Source: Sphingobium herbicidovorans
Lineage (GTDB): Bacteria > Pseudomonadota > Alphaproteobacteria > Sphingomonadales > Sphingomonadaceae
NCBI RefSeq assembly: GCF_002080435.1
Contig: NZ_CP020538.1
Span: 372,001-436,000 of the forward strand
Reading direction: 5' to 3'
DNA length: 64,000 nt
Below the pieces are notes generated by a model. The model worked only from the letters and a program-made list of their open reading frames with translations. It did no database searches and was not told the DNA's origin. Position numbers and translations under genes: made by a program. Below are positions 18,689-27,016 of this stretch, piece after piece. Positions within the stretch are counted from its first letter, which is position 1. Each line of letters opens with the position of its first letter.

Positions 18689-19967
18689 CAAACGCGCTTG
18701 ATTGCCAGGCTGGCCAGATAGGCCTTGGGGTTGGCTGGATCGAACGTCTTGCCGTCGAAGAACTTCTCGACGCCGCGGCTGTCGCTCGCTGGCCCCTTGC
18801 CGCCCATCGCCGCCGCCGCCTTGCGCCAGATGTCAGATCGATTGACCTTCGCGATCACCGCTTTGGTGTCGAGCGACATGGGCAGCTTGCCCCAGCGCTG
18901 GTCCTCCGTCAGGAACCACAGGTCATGGCTCTTGTAGGGGAAGGATGCGTAGCCGTTGAAGAACTTCATCTTGAAGGCGGCGTTGGGGAATTTCCGCCCG
19001 TCGCCCATATTGAAATTGCCCATAAGACGATCGGCAATGTCGGTGACCGGGCATTTCAGATAATCGCGTCCTGCGATGGTGCTCGCCAGCCGCGCATTGT
19101 TGGCCGGATTGTCGGCCCAGCGCTGCGCCTCGATGACGGCGGCGGTGATCGCCACGGCAGCGCGCGGGTTCTTGGCCACCCAGTCGGACCGCATGGCGAA
19201 GCTTTTTTCGGGGTGGTTCATCCACATCTGACCGGTCGAAACCGCCGAGTATCCCAACCCCTGCGCGACTAGCTGGTCATTCCACGGTTCGCCGACGCAA
19301 AAGGCGTCCATGGCGTCCGCCTTCATGTTCGCCACCATCTGCGCGGGGGGATCGTGATCAGTTCGACATCCTTGTCGGGATCGATGCCGCCTGCCGCCAG
19401 CCAGTAGCGGATCCACAGGTCATGGGTGCCGCCGGGGAAGGTCATGGCCATGGTGATCTTCTTGCCCGCGCCCCTGCGCTGGGCGATCACGCCCTTCATC
19501 TTCCCCGCGTTGATATCGGCTTTCGCGCCCAGATAGTCCTTGGAAACGGATATCCCCTGCCCGTTGACGTTCAACCGGGCCAGGATGCTCATCGGCGTCG
19601 CCTTGCCGATCGTGCCCAGCGTCAGCATGTAGGGCATGGGCGTCAATATATGCGCGCCATCGATGCCGCCACCGGCCGTACCCAGCACCAGATTGTCACG
19701 CGTAGCTCCCCAACTGGCCTGTTTGAAGACCTGAACATCGGGCATGCCATATTTGGCGAAAAAGCCCAGTTCCTTGGCAATGATCAGCGGCGCGGCATCG
19801 GTCAGCGCGATGAAACCCAGCTTCGCTCCAGTGACCTCAGGCCCGGCTCCGGCGGCCAATGCCCCAGAAGGCAATGCCTGATGCGCTGCAGCAATAAGCG
19901 CCGCGGTGCCGCTGGTCTTGAGCGCGCTCCGGCGGCTCACGCCTTGTGGATTGTCCCCCTCTGCCAT
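18688..19967 (-). pseudogene. nrtA: Nitrate-binding protein NrtA, disrupted by a one-base frameshift
   Basis: Periplasmic nitrate-binding component with a twin-arginine signal (SRRSALKTSG). Residues 1-204 read in one frame to VELITIPP, then the frame breaks into RRWWRT-stop. The rest (AQMVANMKADAMDAFCVGEPWND onward) is intact in another frame down to 18688. Adding one C to the C run (G run 19345-19350 on the plus strand, six bases) restores a continuous product of about 426 residues, normal for NrtA. DAFCVGEPWN and GQMWMNHPEKSFAMR are NrtA/NasS signatures. As downstream genes are intact and the lesion is in a homopolymer, a sequencing error is more likely than true decay. Confidence 0.85.
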
Positions 19968-20105
19968 TCCCCAATTTCCTTTCGTGTCAGATCGTCAGCG
20001 CTGCAAAAGGCACGCAGCCAGCCATTCGCCGAACCACTGTCCGGCGTGTGAAAGATGAAGTTCACGGTTCGCGGCGCGCATTTGCGACCGCGTTGAAAAA
20101 CAAAT

Positions 20106-20152
20106 AAAAAAAGCCGCCAGGACGAAGGTCTGTTCAGACCTGTCCGGGCGGC
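20106..20152 (-). terminator. Intrinsic terminator in the nrtA leader (candidate attenuator)
   Basis: On the minus strand a long hairpin (outer arms 20147-20152/20113-20118, inner arms 20135-20145/20120-20132 with a small bulge) is followed by seven T residues (complement of A 20106-20112). It ends about 139 nt upstream of the nrtA start and in the same direction. It is therefore either an attenuator for the nrt operon or a terminator for transcription from the upstream tRNA gene. Confidence 0.8.
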
Positions 20153-20164
20153 GTCATTGCCGAT

Positions 20165-20242
20165 TTCGATCCTTAGGGACCGAAGCTGGCTCCTGCCTTC
20201 AGCGGCGGATCCAGCAAATGTTTCGAAGCGCCCCTGCTTCGA
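20165..20242 (-). promoter_or_regulatory. Candidate ANTAR-type leader hairpins upstream of nrtA
   Basis: The 441-bp stretch 19968-20408 has no credible gene. On the minus strand it holds a perfect 7-bp stem (TCGAAGC/GCTTCGA, 20223-20242) closing the six-base loop AGGGGC, which has A at position 1 and G at position 4 as in ANTAR-protein target loops. Then come an 8-bp stem with loop CTAA (20165-20184) and the strong terminator at 20106-20152. Nitrate-assimilation leaders controlled by NasR or NasT use paired hexaloop hairpins before a terminator. Here only the first loop fits the rule, so the assignment is an inference. Confidence 0.45.
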
Positions 20243-20408
20243 CGTTCATGAAGCTGTCACTGATTCGTCCGAGTCGCAAGCAAAAATTTTGCGTTGCACA
20301 ATTTGCAACTGCCGATTGTTGAACACATCCGCAACAATGACGCAAATTCGGGTAACGCGACGTTGACGAACCCGTTTCGCACGTGGTCAGACGCATATGT
20401 TGGGGAAA

Positions 20409-20484
20409 TGGTGGGCCCGGCAGGACTCGAACCCGCAACCTAGCCGTTATGAGCGGCCAGCTCTAACCGTTGAGCTACAGGCCC
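20409..20484 (-). tRNA. tRNA with CAT anticodon, probably tRNA-Ile2 (else elongator Met)
   Basis: Cloverleaf on the minus strand: acceptor GGGCCTG/CGGGCCC, anticodon loop CTCATAA (anticodon CAT), T-loop TTCGAGTC, discriminator A, encoded CCA at 20411-20409. The first acceptor pair is G-C, so it is not the initiator. The C4-G69 and C5-G68 pairs are those used by E. coli TilS to choose tRNA-Ile2 for lysidine modification, so Ile is preferred. Confidence 0.9.
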
Positions 20485-20508
20485 CACCTGACGCCCGGAT
20501 AAGCAGCC

Positions 20509-21546
20509 TCAAGCTGCTTTGCAAGCCTGTCTCCGCTCCGGCACCGCCTGAAGCAGCTGATCCAGCGTTGCAGGTCGCACCCTGCGGCGGTCGAGATGGT
20601 TCAACACCTTGTCCCACCAGCGGTAAAAGGCCACCCGATCCGCTTCATCCCGCACATAGGGCGTGTGGCCAGGCTCCAGCGTCGGCGAATGGAAACTGAA
20701 GTTCAGAACGCGCGCGCCTTCGTCGATCAGCGCGTCGATCGCCCGGATCGCATCCCCTACCGGAACGCCCTCAGGGGTCAGCGGAACACGGTTCAACATC
20801 CCCGCCCTCGCCATGGCCCCCGCCAGCGGTCCCATTCCCTGCGCCGCGCGATAAAGCCGCTCGCCGCCGCCACGCAACATGCCGACAAACGCCGTGGAAA
20901 GCGGCAACTCCACCAGTTGCCTGCCGGGTCCGGCCCAATAGGGGTTTAGCGGCATTCCCTGAAAGTCCGGGCCATGCTGCCCGCTATAATCGAAGCGGCT
21001 ACGCACCGAACTGTCCAGGCGAAAGCCCGCTTCCTCCAGCAGCCGCGCGCTATTGGATCCTACCCCATAGCGCCCCGCGCGATAGACCATCGGTCGCCGC
21101 CCGAAACGGCCCGCAATCCGCTCGCACAGCGCCTCCAGCTTCGCTCTTTCCAATGTTTCAGGGAGCGCCCCGGCATAGCTGTTGGCGGCCGTCACTTCCT
21201 CCACATGCGGAGGGTTAACCCATGGATGCAGATGCGCCCCGACGTCAGCCGCCTCATCGGCCAGCCACTGTCCCATCATCGCGGCAGCCGCGTCGCTGTC
21301 GACCACGGGATAATCCGTCACATAGATAGGCTTGATGCCTGCCGCCGCGAAATAGCCCTGACCGCGCGCCATCCCGGCCAAGGCCGTAACGCTGGTGGCG
21401 GCCCGGCTGAAGGGCGCGTCCCAGTCGAATTCTTCTTCGGTATCGACAAACAGCATGAAACGCGTCCCGAAATCGGGAGCCAGCGTTATCGCGTCTTCCA
21501 GCGTCGGCGCGCGGAGCAGGCAGCCATCATGGACAGGGGCGTTCAT
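20509..21546 (-). CDS. WalW-like polysaccharide deacetylase family protein
   Basis: 345-residue protein resembling the WalW / polysaccharide-deacetylase (NodB-like) group. Seen are an N-terminal acidic motif MLFVDTEEEFDW, the metal-type histidine motif VGAHLHPWVNPP, YRAGRYGVG, and a C-terminal FSFHSPTLEPGHTPYV. It has no signal peptide. The name WalW comes from cell-surface polysaccharide clusters; the substrate here is unknown. It lies 25 bp from the tRNA and 45 bp downstream of the histidine-kinase-like gene on the same strand, so the two may be co-transcribed. Confidence 0.75.
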   Translation of the reverse strand: MNAPVHDGCLLRAPTLEDAITLAPDFGTRFMLFVDTEEEFDWDAPFSRAATSVTALAGMARGQGYFAAAGIKPIYVTDYPVVDSDAAAAMMGQWLADEAADVGAHLHPWVNPPHVEEVTAANSYAGALPETLERAKLEALCERIAGRFGRRPMVYRAGRYGVGSNSARLLEEAGFRLDSSVRSRFDYSGQHGPDFQGMPLNPYWAGPGRQLVELPLSTAFVGMLRGGGERLYRAAQGMGPLAGAMARAGMLNRVPLTPEGVPVGDAIRAIDALIDEGARVLNFSFHSPTLEPGHTPYVRDEADRVAFYRWWDKVLNHLDRRRVRPATLDQLLQAVPERRQACKAA

Positions 21547-21591
21547 GCGCCATCCCTATCGCTCAATCGTTGCGATAGAGTTTCGCTTGGC

Positions 21592-23379
21592 TCAGAAGCT
21601 GCCCGCCGCATCCTCCGCCACGGTCATGGCTGGCATGGATAGCAGGAAGCGATCCGGCTCTATCTGCAGACCGCCGCCGCAACCCGCCGCCAGGCTACGG
21701 ATCAGCCGCAGCGAAAAGCCCAGCCCCAGCAGCGGGCCGTCCGCCCAGTCGCCGTCCGCTGTATAGCCAGGGTCCAGCAACTGTTCCTCGTCCATCCCCT
21801 CCAGGCTTGCCGGACGATCGACCGCCAGCATGACGCAGCCATGTCCGCCATCAGGCTGGAACCAGCACGCCCCGCTCAGCGCCTCTCCCGGCGCGCCGAT
21901 GGATATGACCGTGCGCATCAGGTGCTGCACCATCCGTTCGCCCTGAACGGGGTCGATCCGCACCATCGGCAGGGCGCGGGCCATGTTGATGTCGATCTGC
22001 GCGCCGTCGCCTTCGCGCTGCTCGCGAAAACGGGCCGACACCTGCGCGATCAGCAGCGCGGGATCGACGGCGCTGGGCGTTTCCGCTCCCTCTCCACGCG
22101 AAACGCGCGCGGCGAGATCCAGATCGTCGAAGGCGGCCAGCAGATGCCGGGCGTCCAGCGCGATCTTGCCCGCCATCTCCCGATATTCCGGTCCGCTAGG
22201 TCCGAACAGCTCCTGCTCGATGATGTCGGCAAAGCCCAGTATCGCGTTGAGGGGCGTGCGCAGTTCATGCACCAGCTGCCGCAGCGAATCCGCCGACAGG
22301 CCAGCCACCGACACAGGCTCGGCCTGGGGCGGCGCTGCGACTTCATGCAGATAGGGCCGCCGCGCCTGTCCACGATAGCCCTGAAAACGGCCTGAGCGCG
22401 GATCGAAGAACGGGGTCGCAGACAGCCGCCACTCGCCGGCCATCGCGCCACCGACGATGGTATAGCGTCCATTCTGGAAACCGCTGCGCCGCATGAAGGC
22501 CCCTGCAACGCTGCCATCCGGCCCGCTCGCCCCGGCAACCGCCACTTCGCCCAATGACAGGCCGATCAACGCCGCGCGCGGCCCCTGGTCGATCCAGATC
22601 ACCATGCCCGTTGCATCGGTTTCGAATGCGAACGACCGAACGACCGCCGCTTCCGCAGGATCGGTACGAGGCGCCGCCACATCGGGCGCCCGACGCGTGC
22701 TGGTGAAACGGGCGATGCGGTCCACAAGATTGCGGATCTGATCATCGCCTGCCGCCACGTCGGCCGGGGGAAATTCGGGCGCATCCTCGACCATGGCGTC
22801 GTCGGCTTGCGTGGGCGGTGCGGGCTGCTCCACCGGCTCCATCATTTCGGCGGTCAGCAGCATGTCCCCGGCATCTGCGCCGGGCATGTCATCACGATCG
22901 CTTGTCAGCACCAGGTCGGTCAGACCAAATGCCCCCAGCGCCTGCTGCGTTCCCGGTCCCAGATCCCGGCGCCCGCGCAATATGCCGCGCGCCGTTGGGT
23001 TCAGCCGTGGGAGCAACTCCACCCAGACGTCATCGGGCAACCGCGCGCGCGACATGGCGGCGGCGGCTATCGCCGGCCGGTCGTTGGCGAAAAATTCAAC
23101 CAGTGCAGGGGAACGCAGGCGGCCGCCCAGTTCAACCACAGTTGCGATCCGTTGCGTTTCGGACAGCTGGGACTGCAAGGCGGAAAGCCGGTCCAGCAAC
23201 GCCAGCCGCTCTTCATCGGGCAATGTCCCCCGATCGGCGCGATCATTCTGCGCCAGCAGATCGACGCATTGCCGCCACAGCGTGACTGCGCCCAGCCCAC
23301 TCCTGTTCTCTGCGGCAAGAACCGTCTGCATCAGATCGTTGAAGCGCACCCTTATCCCCTTGAGGACTTCCGGCGACAT
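21592..23379 (-). CDS. Histidine-kinase-like protein with degenerate ATPase domain
   Basis: 595-residue soluble protein. The N-terminal 150 residues are helical with no recognised domain, followed by an acidic linker (about 170-215), a PAS-like region (about 245-350) and a HisKA H-box RQLVHELRTPLNAILGF with His371. The C-terminal HATPase region departs from the family: where the N-box asparagines are expected it reads MVQHLMRTVISIG, and the G1 motif (normally DxGxG) reads VDRPASLEG, while G2-like GLGFSLRLI remains. Autokinase activity is therefore doubtful. No cognate regulator gene is adjacent. Confidence 0.8.
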   Translation of the reverse strand: MSPEVLKGIRVRFNDLMQTVLAAENRSGLGAVTLWRQCVDLLAQNDRADRGTLPDEERLALLDRLSALQSQLSETQRIATVVELGGRLRSPALVEFFANDRPAIAAAAMSRARLPDDVWVELLPRLNPTARGILRGRRDLGPGTQQALGAFGLTDLVLTSDRDDMPGADAGDMLLTAEMMEPVEQPAPPTQADDAMVEDAPEFPPADVAAGDDQIRNLVDRIARFTSTRRAPDVAAPRTDPAEAAVVRSFAFETDATGMVIWIDQGPRAALIGLSLGEVAVAGASGPDGSVAGAFMRRSGFQNGRYTIVGGAMAGEWRLSATPFFDPRSGRFQGYRGQARRPYLHEVAAPPQAEPVSVAGLSADSLRQLVHELRTPLNAILGFADIIEQELFGPSGPEYREMAGKIALDARHLLAAFDDLDLAARVSRGEGAETPSAVDPALLIAQVSARFREQREGDGAQIDINMARALPMVRIDPVQGERMVQHLMRTVISIGAPGEALSGACWFQPDGGHGCVMLAVDRPASLEGMDEEQLLDPGYTADGDWADGPLLGLGFSLRLIRSLAAGCGGGLQIEPDRFLLSMPAMTVAEDAAGSF

Positions 23380-23549
23380 GCGGCACTTGATCGCGGAAGG
23401 AAATTACCGGTCCGGGATAAGCCTTCGCGGGGCAAAGTGGAAGGGGCACGGCCTGTTCATTTGGGACCGTCGCATAGTGGGACAATTGCATTGCCCTGAA
23501 ATATTATTATGGTGACGGGCAAGAAATGAGAAAGGAAATAATCGGGATA

Positions 23550-24023
23550 ATGGCTGGCCCCAATATCGACGATATCGATCTGCACATTCTGGGCGAGCTG
23601 CAACAGGATGGTCGAATGACCAATGTGGAGCTTGCGCGAAAGGTCGGATTGACCGCGCCACCCTGCCTTCGTCGCGTGCGCGCGCTGGAGGAAAACGGGG
23701 CCATCACCTCCTATCACGCCGTGGTGAACCCCGCCATGCTGGGTTACACCATCACGGTGTTCGCGATGGTCAGCCTCAAGAGCCAGGCCGAAGCCGACCT
23801 GAAGGCGTTTGAGGACCATGTCGCCACCCTGCCGGAAGTGCGCGAATGCTATATGCTTAACGGCGAAATCGATTTCATTCTCAAGGTCGTCGCCAAGGAT
23901 CTGCAGAGCTTTCAGCAGTTCCTGACATCGAAGCTGACGCCCGCTCCCAATGTGGCCAGCGTCAAGACGTCCCTCACCATCCGCATGTCGAAGAATCTGC
24001 CGGGCGTTCCGCTCCCCCTCTGA
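23550..24023 (+). CDS. Lrp/AsnC-family transcriptional regulator
   Basis: Feast/famine regulator of 157 residues. An N-terminal winged helix (DLHILGELQQDGRMTNVELARKVGLTAPPCLRRVRALEEN region, residues about 7-45) is followed by an alpha-beta RAM ligand domain (about 65-145). ATG 23550 (MAGPNIDDID) gives the family N terminus; ATG 23526 would add eight residues. Divergent from the kinase-like gene. The ligand cannot be read from the sequence. Confidence 0.92.
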   Translation: MAGPNIDDIDLHILGELQQDGRMTNVELARKVGLTAPPCLRRVRALEENGAITSYHAVVNPAMLGYTITVFAMVSLKSQAEADLKAFEDHVATLPEVRECYMLNGEIDFILKVVAKDLQSFQQFLTSKLTPAPNVASVKTSLTIRMSKNLPGVPLPL

Positions 24024-24127
24024 CAAAGGGCGGGAGATTGCCGCCAGCGTTTCGTTCGCGATGTAAAACAGGGTGTCGGCTCGCCACGGATCGTCACCGC
24101 AGCCAGCCGACCTTCCCCGAAATCGCG

Positions 24128-25402
24128 TCAGCTCGCCGGGGAGACGCCGACCGGCTGAAACGCCGTCTTGCGGCTCTGCTGGTCGACCCACACGCTCCAG
24201 AAGCCCGCGACATTCGCCCAGTTGCCCGTGACCTGCGCCAGCGCCGTCTTCGCGCCGGTCAGATCGCCTGACCGTGCGAGGGCGATGCCCAGGCGCGTAT
24301 TGGCCTTGCCCTGGTCTACGCCGCCCTTGCTCAGTGCCAACCGATAATGTTCGGCCGCCTGCGGAAACTGGCTGAGCGAAAAATAGCCGTCAGCCACCGA
24401 CAGCGCGGCGGAACCGTCCTTTGCGGCCGCAGCCTTTTTCGCGGCTGCCGGGATCGCGGCGATTTCCTTCGCTGCCTTGGGCGTCACGCTTTTCATCAGG
24501 CTGGCGGTCGCCGCCTGGGTCGCTGTCAGCTTGCCTGCCGACCGTCCTGCCTCAATGATCGCCTTCGCTTCGGCATGATTGCCCGCCTTTTCGGCGAGCT
24601 GCGCATAGGCCTGATAGTCGCGCTCGCTGGCCATGGCGCCGTTCGCCGCCTGCAGGCGGTAGAGATCAAGCTGCACTTGCGTATCCATACCGGGCGCGCT
24701 CAGGTAATTGGCAAGCGCCGACCGCCATTCTCCCGCGGAACCATAGCGGCCAAGCCGTTCGCGATAGAGTGCGCCGACTTCGGCCCAGTCGCCGGCCCCA
24801 TATGCCATGGAGATAGCCCGGTCATACCAGGCCGCCGGAACCGGCTGCCCCGAAGCCCGCTGTCGGGCCAGCGCATCCTGCACGAACGGCCGCGCCTCGC
24901 GCGCCTTGTTCTTGCGCAGATAGATGTCCGCCCGTAGCATCGTCGCGTCGGTAGCGTCATAGCCAAGCGTCTTGGCGTAATCGAGCTGGGCCAGCGCGTC
25001 GTCATAATTGCCCACGACATAGGACAGGTAACCGGCGACATAGCGCAGCCGGGGCGCATCCTTTTTGGGCACCGACGCGGTCTTGAACATGTCGGTCAGC
25101 GCGACGCGCTGCGCCTGGAAATTTTGCTTCAACACGGCCAGCTCGAACCGCAGCGCCGCCGCGGCATAGGCTTCGAAATCGCTGACCGGCATCAGCCCGC
25201 TTATATGGGCCTGAGCGGTGTTGGCATCGCCTGCCTTGATCGCGTTGTCGGCCGCCTGCGCCGCTGTCCGGAATGTTTCCGACATGACGATGACAGGGCC
25301 GCTCGCCACCGACTTTTTCGCCATGGCTGGCCCTGAAGCCGCCACAACGGCAGCGATGGCGAATAGCCCTGATTTCAGCATGGAATGTCGCAGCCTGACC
25401 AT
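24128..25402 (-). CDS. Exported TPR-like protein A
   Basis: 424-residue protein with a signal peptide (MLKSGLFAIAAVVAASGPAMA; ATG 25381 is an alternative start) and helical tetratricopeptide-like repeats such as YVVGNYDDALAQLDYAKTLG and FSLSQFPQAAEHYRLALSKG. The last repeat (GGVDQGKANTRLGIALARSGD) is nearly the same as that of the gene just upstream (25514-26788), so the two are paralogues. Presumably a periplasmic scaffold; no enzyme motif seen. Confidence 0.8.
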   Translation of the reverse strand: MVRLRHSMLKSGLFAIAAVVAASGPAMAKKSVASGPVIVMSETFRTAAQAADNAIKAGDANTAQAHISGLMPVSDFEAYAAAALRFELAVLKQNFQAQRVALTDMFKTASVPKKDAPRLRYVAGYLSYVVGNYDDALAQLDYAKTLGYDATDATMLRADIYLRKNKAREARPFVQDALARQRASGQPVPAAWYDRAISMAYGAGDWAEVGALYRERLGRYGSAGEWRSALANYLSAPGMDTQVQLDLYRLQAANGAMASERDYQAYAQLAEKAGNHAEAKAIIEAGRSAGKLTATQAATASLMKSVTPKAAKEIAAIPAAAKKAAAAKDGSAALSVADGYFSLSQFPQAAEHYRLALSKGGVDQGKANTRLGIALARSGDLTGAKTALAQVTGNWANVAGFWSVWVDQQSRKTAFQPVGVSPAS

Positions 25403-25513
25403 GTCGGCCGTCCCCCTTTGATGGTGTGCCGACGCATCACGCCGGCCCCTGTTATTTCATGGCATGGAATAAGGCGCGCCAGCCTCTCTGACTGGCGCGC
25501 CCCTTGTAGAGGA

Positions 25514-26788
25514 TCAGGCCTTCGTGGCGAGATAGGTCAGCCAGAGATCGGCGATTTTCTTGCGCGTCCCGGCCTGCACCGACTGAAGCGCCGCCTTGGC
25601 GGATGCGACATCGCCGCCCAGCGCCTTTGCAATGCCCAGACGGGTGTTCACCTCGTCCGCATCGACGCCGCCCTTTTGCTTGGCCAGGTCGAACATCGCC
25701 GCCGCCTTGGCATAGTCGCCATAGCCCAGATAGGCATCGCCGGTCGCCGCCGCGATCTTGCCGTTCGCAGCCTTGCGCGCGTCAGCTTCCGCCGAAGCCA
25801 GCGAAGCCTTGTCGCCCGCGATCTTGGGCGCAGCGGTCTGGTATAGGTCAGCGCCAGCGTTACCCTTCAGCACGCCCTTGGCCCGGCCCTGATCGACCGC
25901 CGACTTCACTTCGCCATAGATGCCGGTCTTCGACGCCATCTCGCCATATTCCAGGAAGTCGCCCGCCACGACCAGACCGCCAGATGCCGCCATCAGGCGC
26001 AGCACATCCAGATTTTCGCGGTTGGTGATATTGGGGTTCGACTGCTGGAACAGGCGGATCAGCGTACGCAGATTTTCGCCGCTCGGCTGGGCTTGATAAG
26101 CGTTCGTAGCCCATTCGGTGACTTCGGGCAGGCGCGAGGCAGCCGCCCGGCCGACGCCGATCTGATACCATTGCGCCGGAACCTGGCCGCCCGCCGCCTT
26201 CGTCGCGTCGATCGCAGCCTTCAGCGCCGTAAGACCCTGTTGATTAAGACCGCGCGCAGGCTCCGCCGCCGCATTGGCCGTCCCCGCCTTCCCGAAATAG
26301 GCCTGCGCCAGCGTCACGTTGACCGCATCGGCCTTGTAATTTGCCTGCGCCGCAGCTTGGGCGCGGCGAATGGCCAGGTCGTAATTCTTCGCCTGCAACG
26401 CCTGGTCGGCGGCGACCGCGTTGAACTGGCCAACCTGTTCGGGCGGCGTAAGGCCGCTGTCGAGCATCTGGGTCAGCGCCTCGCCCTGCATCGCGCTGTC
26501 CTTCGCGGAAATCGATGTGTTCAGCTTGACCGCGCCAATCTGATATTTGTCGTCATTCGACTGCGCCTTGCTGTCAGCGTCGGCCAGCGCCGCCTTGGCA
26601 GCGGCGAAGTCATTCTTCTGTGCCGCCTCCTGCGCCGTCTGCAACGCCTTGATGACGTCGGGCGACACATTCAGCTTTGGCGCGCCGCCCTTCTTGTCTT
26701 CCTTCTTTGCGGCCGTTGCGGGCGCGGAAACGGCGCCGCCTGTCAACGCAAGAGCCAGCACGAGCGCCATGGGGGTAACAAAACGCAT
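25514..26788 (-). CDS. Exported TPR-like protein B
   Basis: 424-residue protein with signal peptide MRFVTPMALVLALALTGGAV (cleavage near PATA), a Lys-rich mature N terminus and TPR-like helices throughout (ALQTAQEAAQKNDFAAAKAAL, YGDYAKAAAMFDLAKQKGGV). Start ATG 26788 lies nine bases after GGAG; ATG 26794 is too close to that site. Paralogue of the next gene downstream, 111 bp away in the same direction, and divergent from gyrA. Function unknown. Confidence 0.82.
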   Translation of the reverse strand: MRFVTPMALVLALALTGGAVSAPATAAKKEDKKGGAPKLNVSPDVIKALQTAQEAAQKNDFAAAKAALADADSKAQSNDDKYQIGAVKLNTSISAKDSAMQGEALTQMLDSGLTPPEQVGQFNAVAADQALQAKNYDLAIRRAQAAAQANYKADAVNVTLAQAYFGKAGTANAAAEPARGLNQQGLTALKAAIDATKAAGGQVPAQWYQIGVGRAAASRLPEVTEWATNAYQAQPSGENLRTLIRLFQQSNPNITNRENLDVLRLMAASGGLVVAGDFLEYGEMASKTGIYGEVKSAVDQGRAKGVLKGNAGADLYQTAAPKIAGDKASLASAEADARKAANGKIAAATGDAYLGYGDYAKAAAMFDLAKQKGGVDADEVNTRLGIAKALGGDVASAKAALQSVQAGTRKKIADLWLTYLATKA

Positions 26789-27016
26789 GATCATCTTCTC
26801 CTCTGCGCGCCCGGGGGAAAGGCGCCCTTGATTAAGCGCCGAATAGGGGGCGGCGCGTGAATGACGTTTGAACATCGTATATGCACCACTTTCGCGCCTG
26901 TCAGCCCCTTCTTACAGCTTGATACGCCGCGAGCGCGCGCGCGCGAGGGGTGACAGAATTGTTTCGCTCCGCTAGTGGATGAGCAACGAAACCCATCCAC
27001 CTAAAAGAGAATCGCA

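Noticed and set aside
20240..20400. Possible sigma-54 promoter or NtrC site upstream of the nrt leader.
   Set aside because: TGCA-type half-sites occur, but no GG-N10-GC pair at the right spacing was found.
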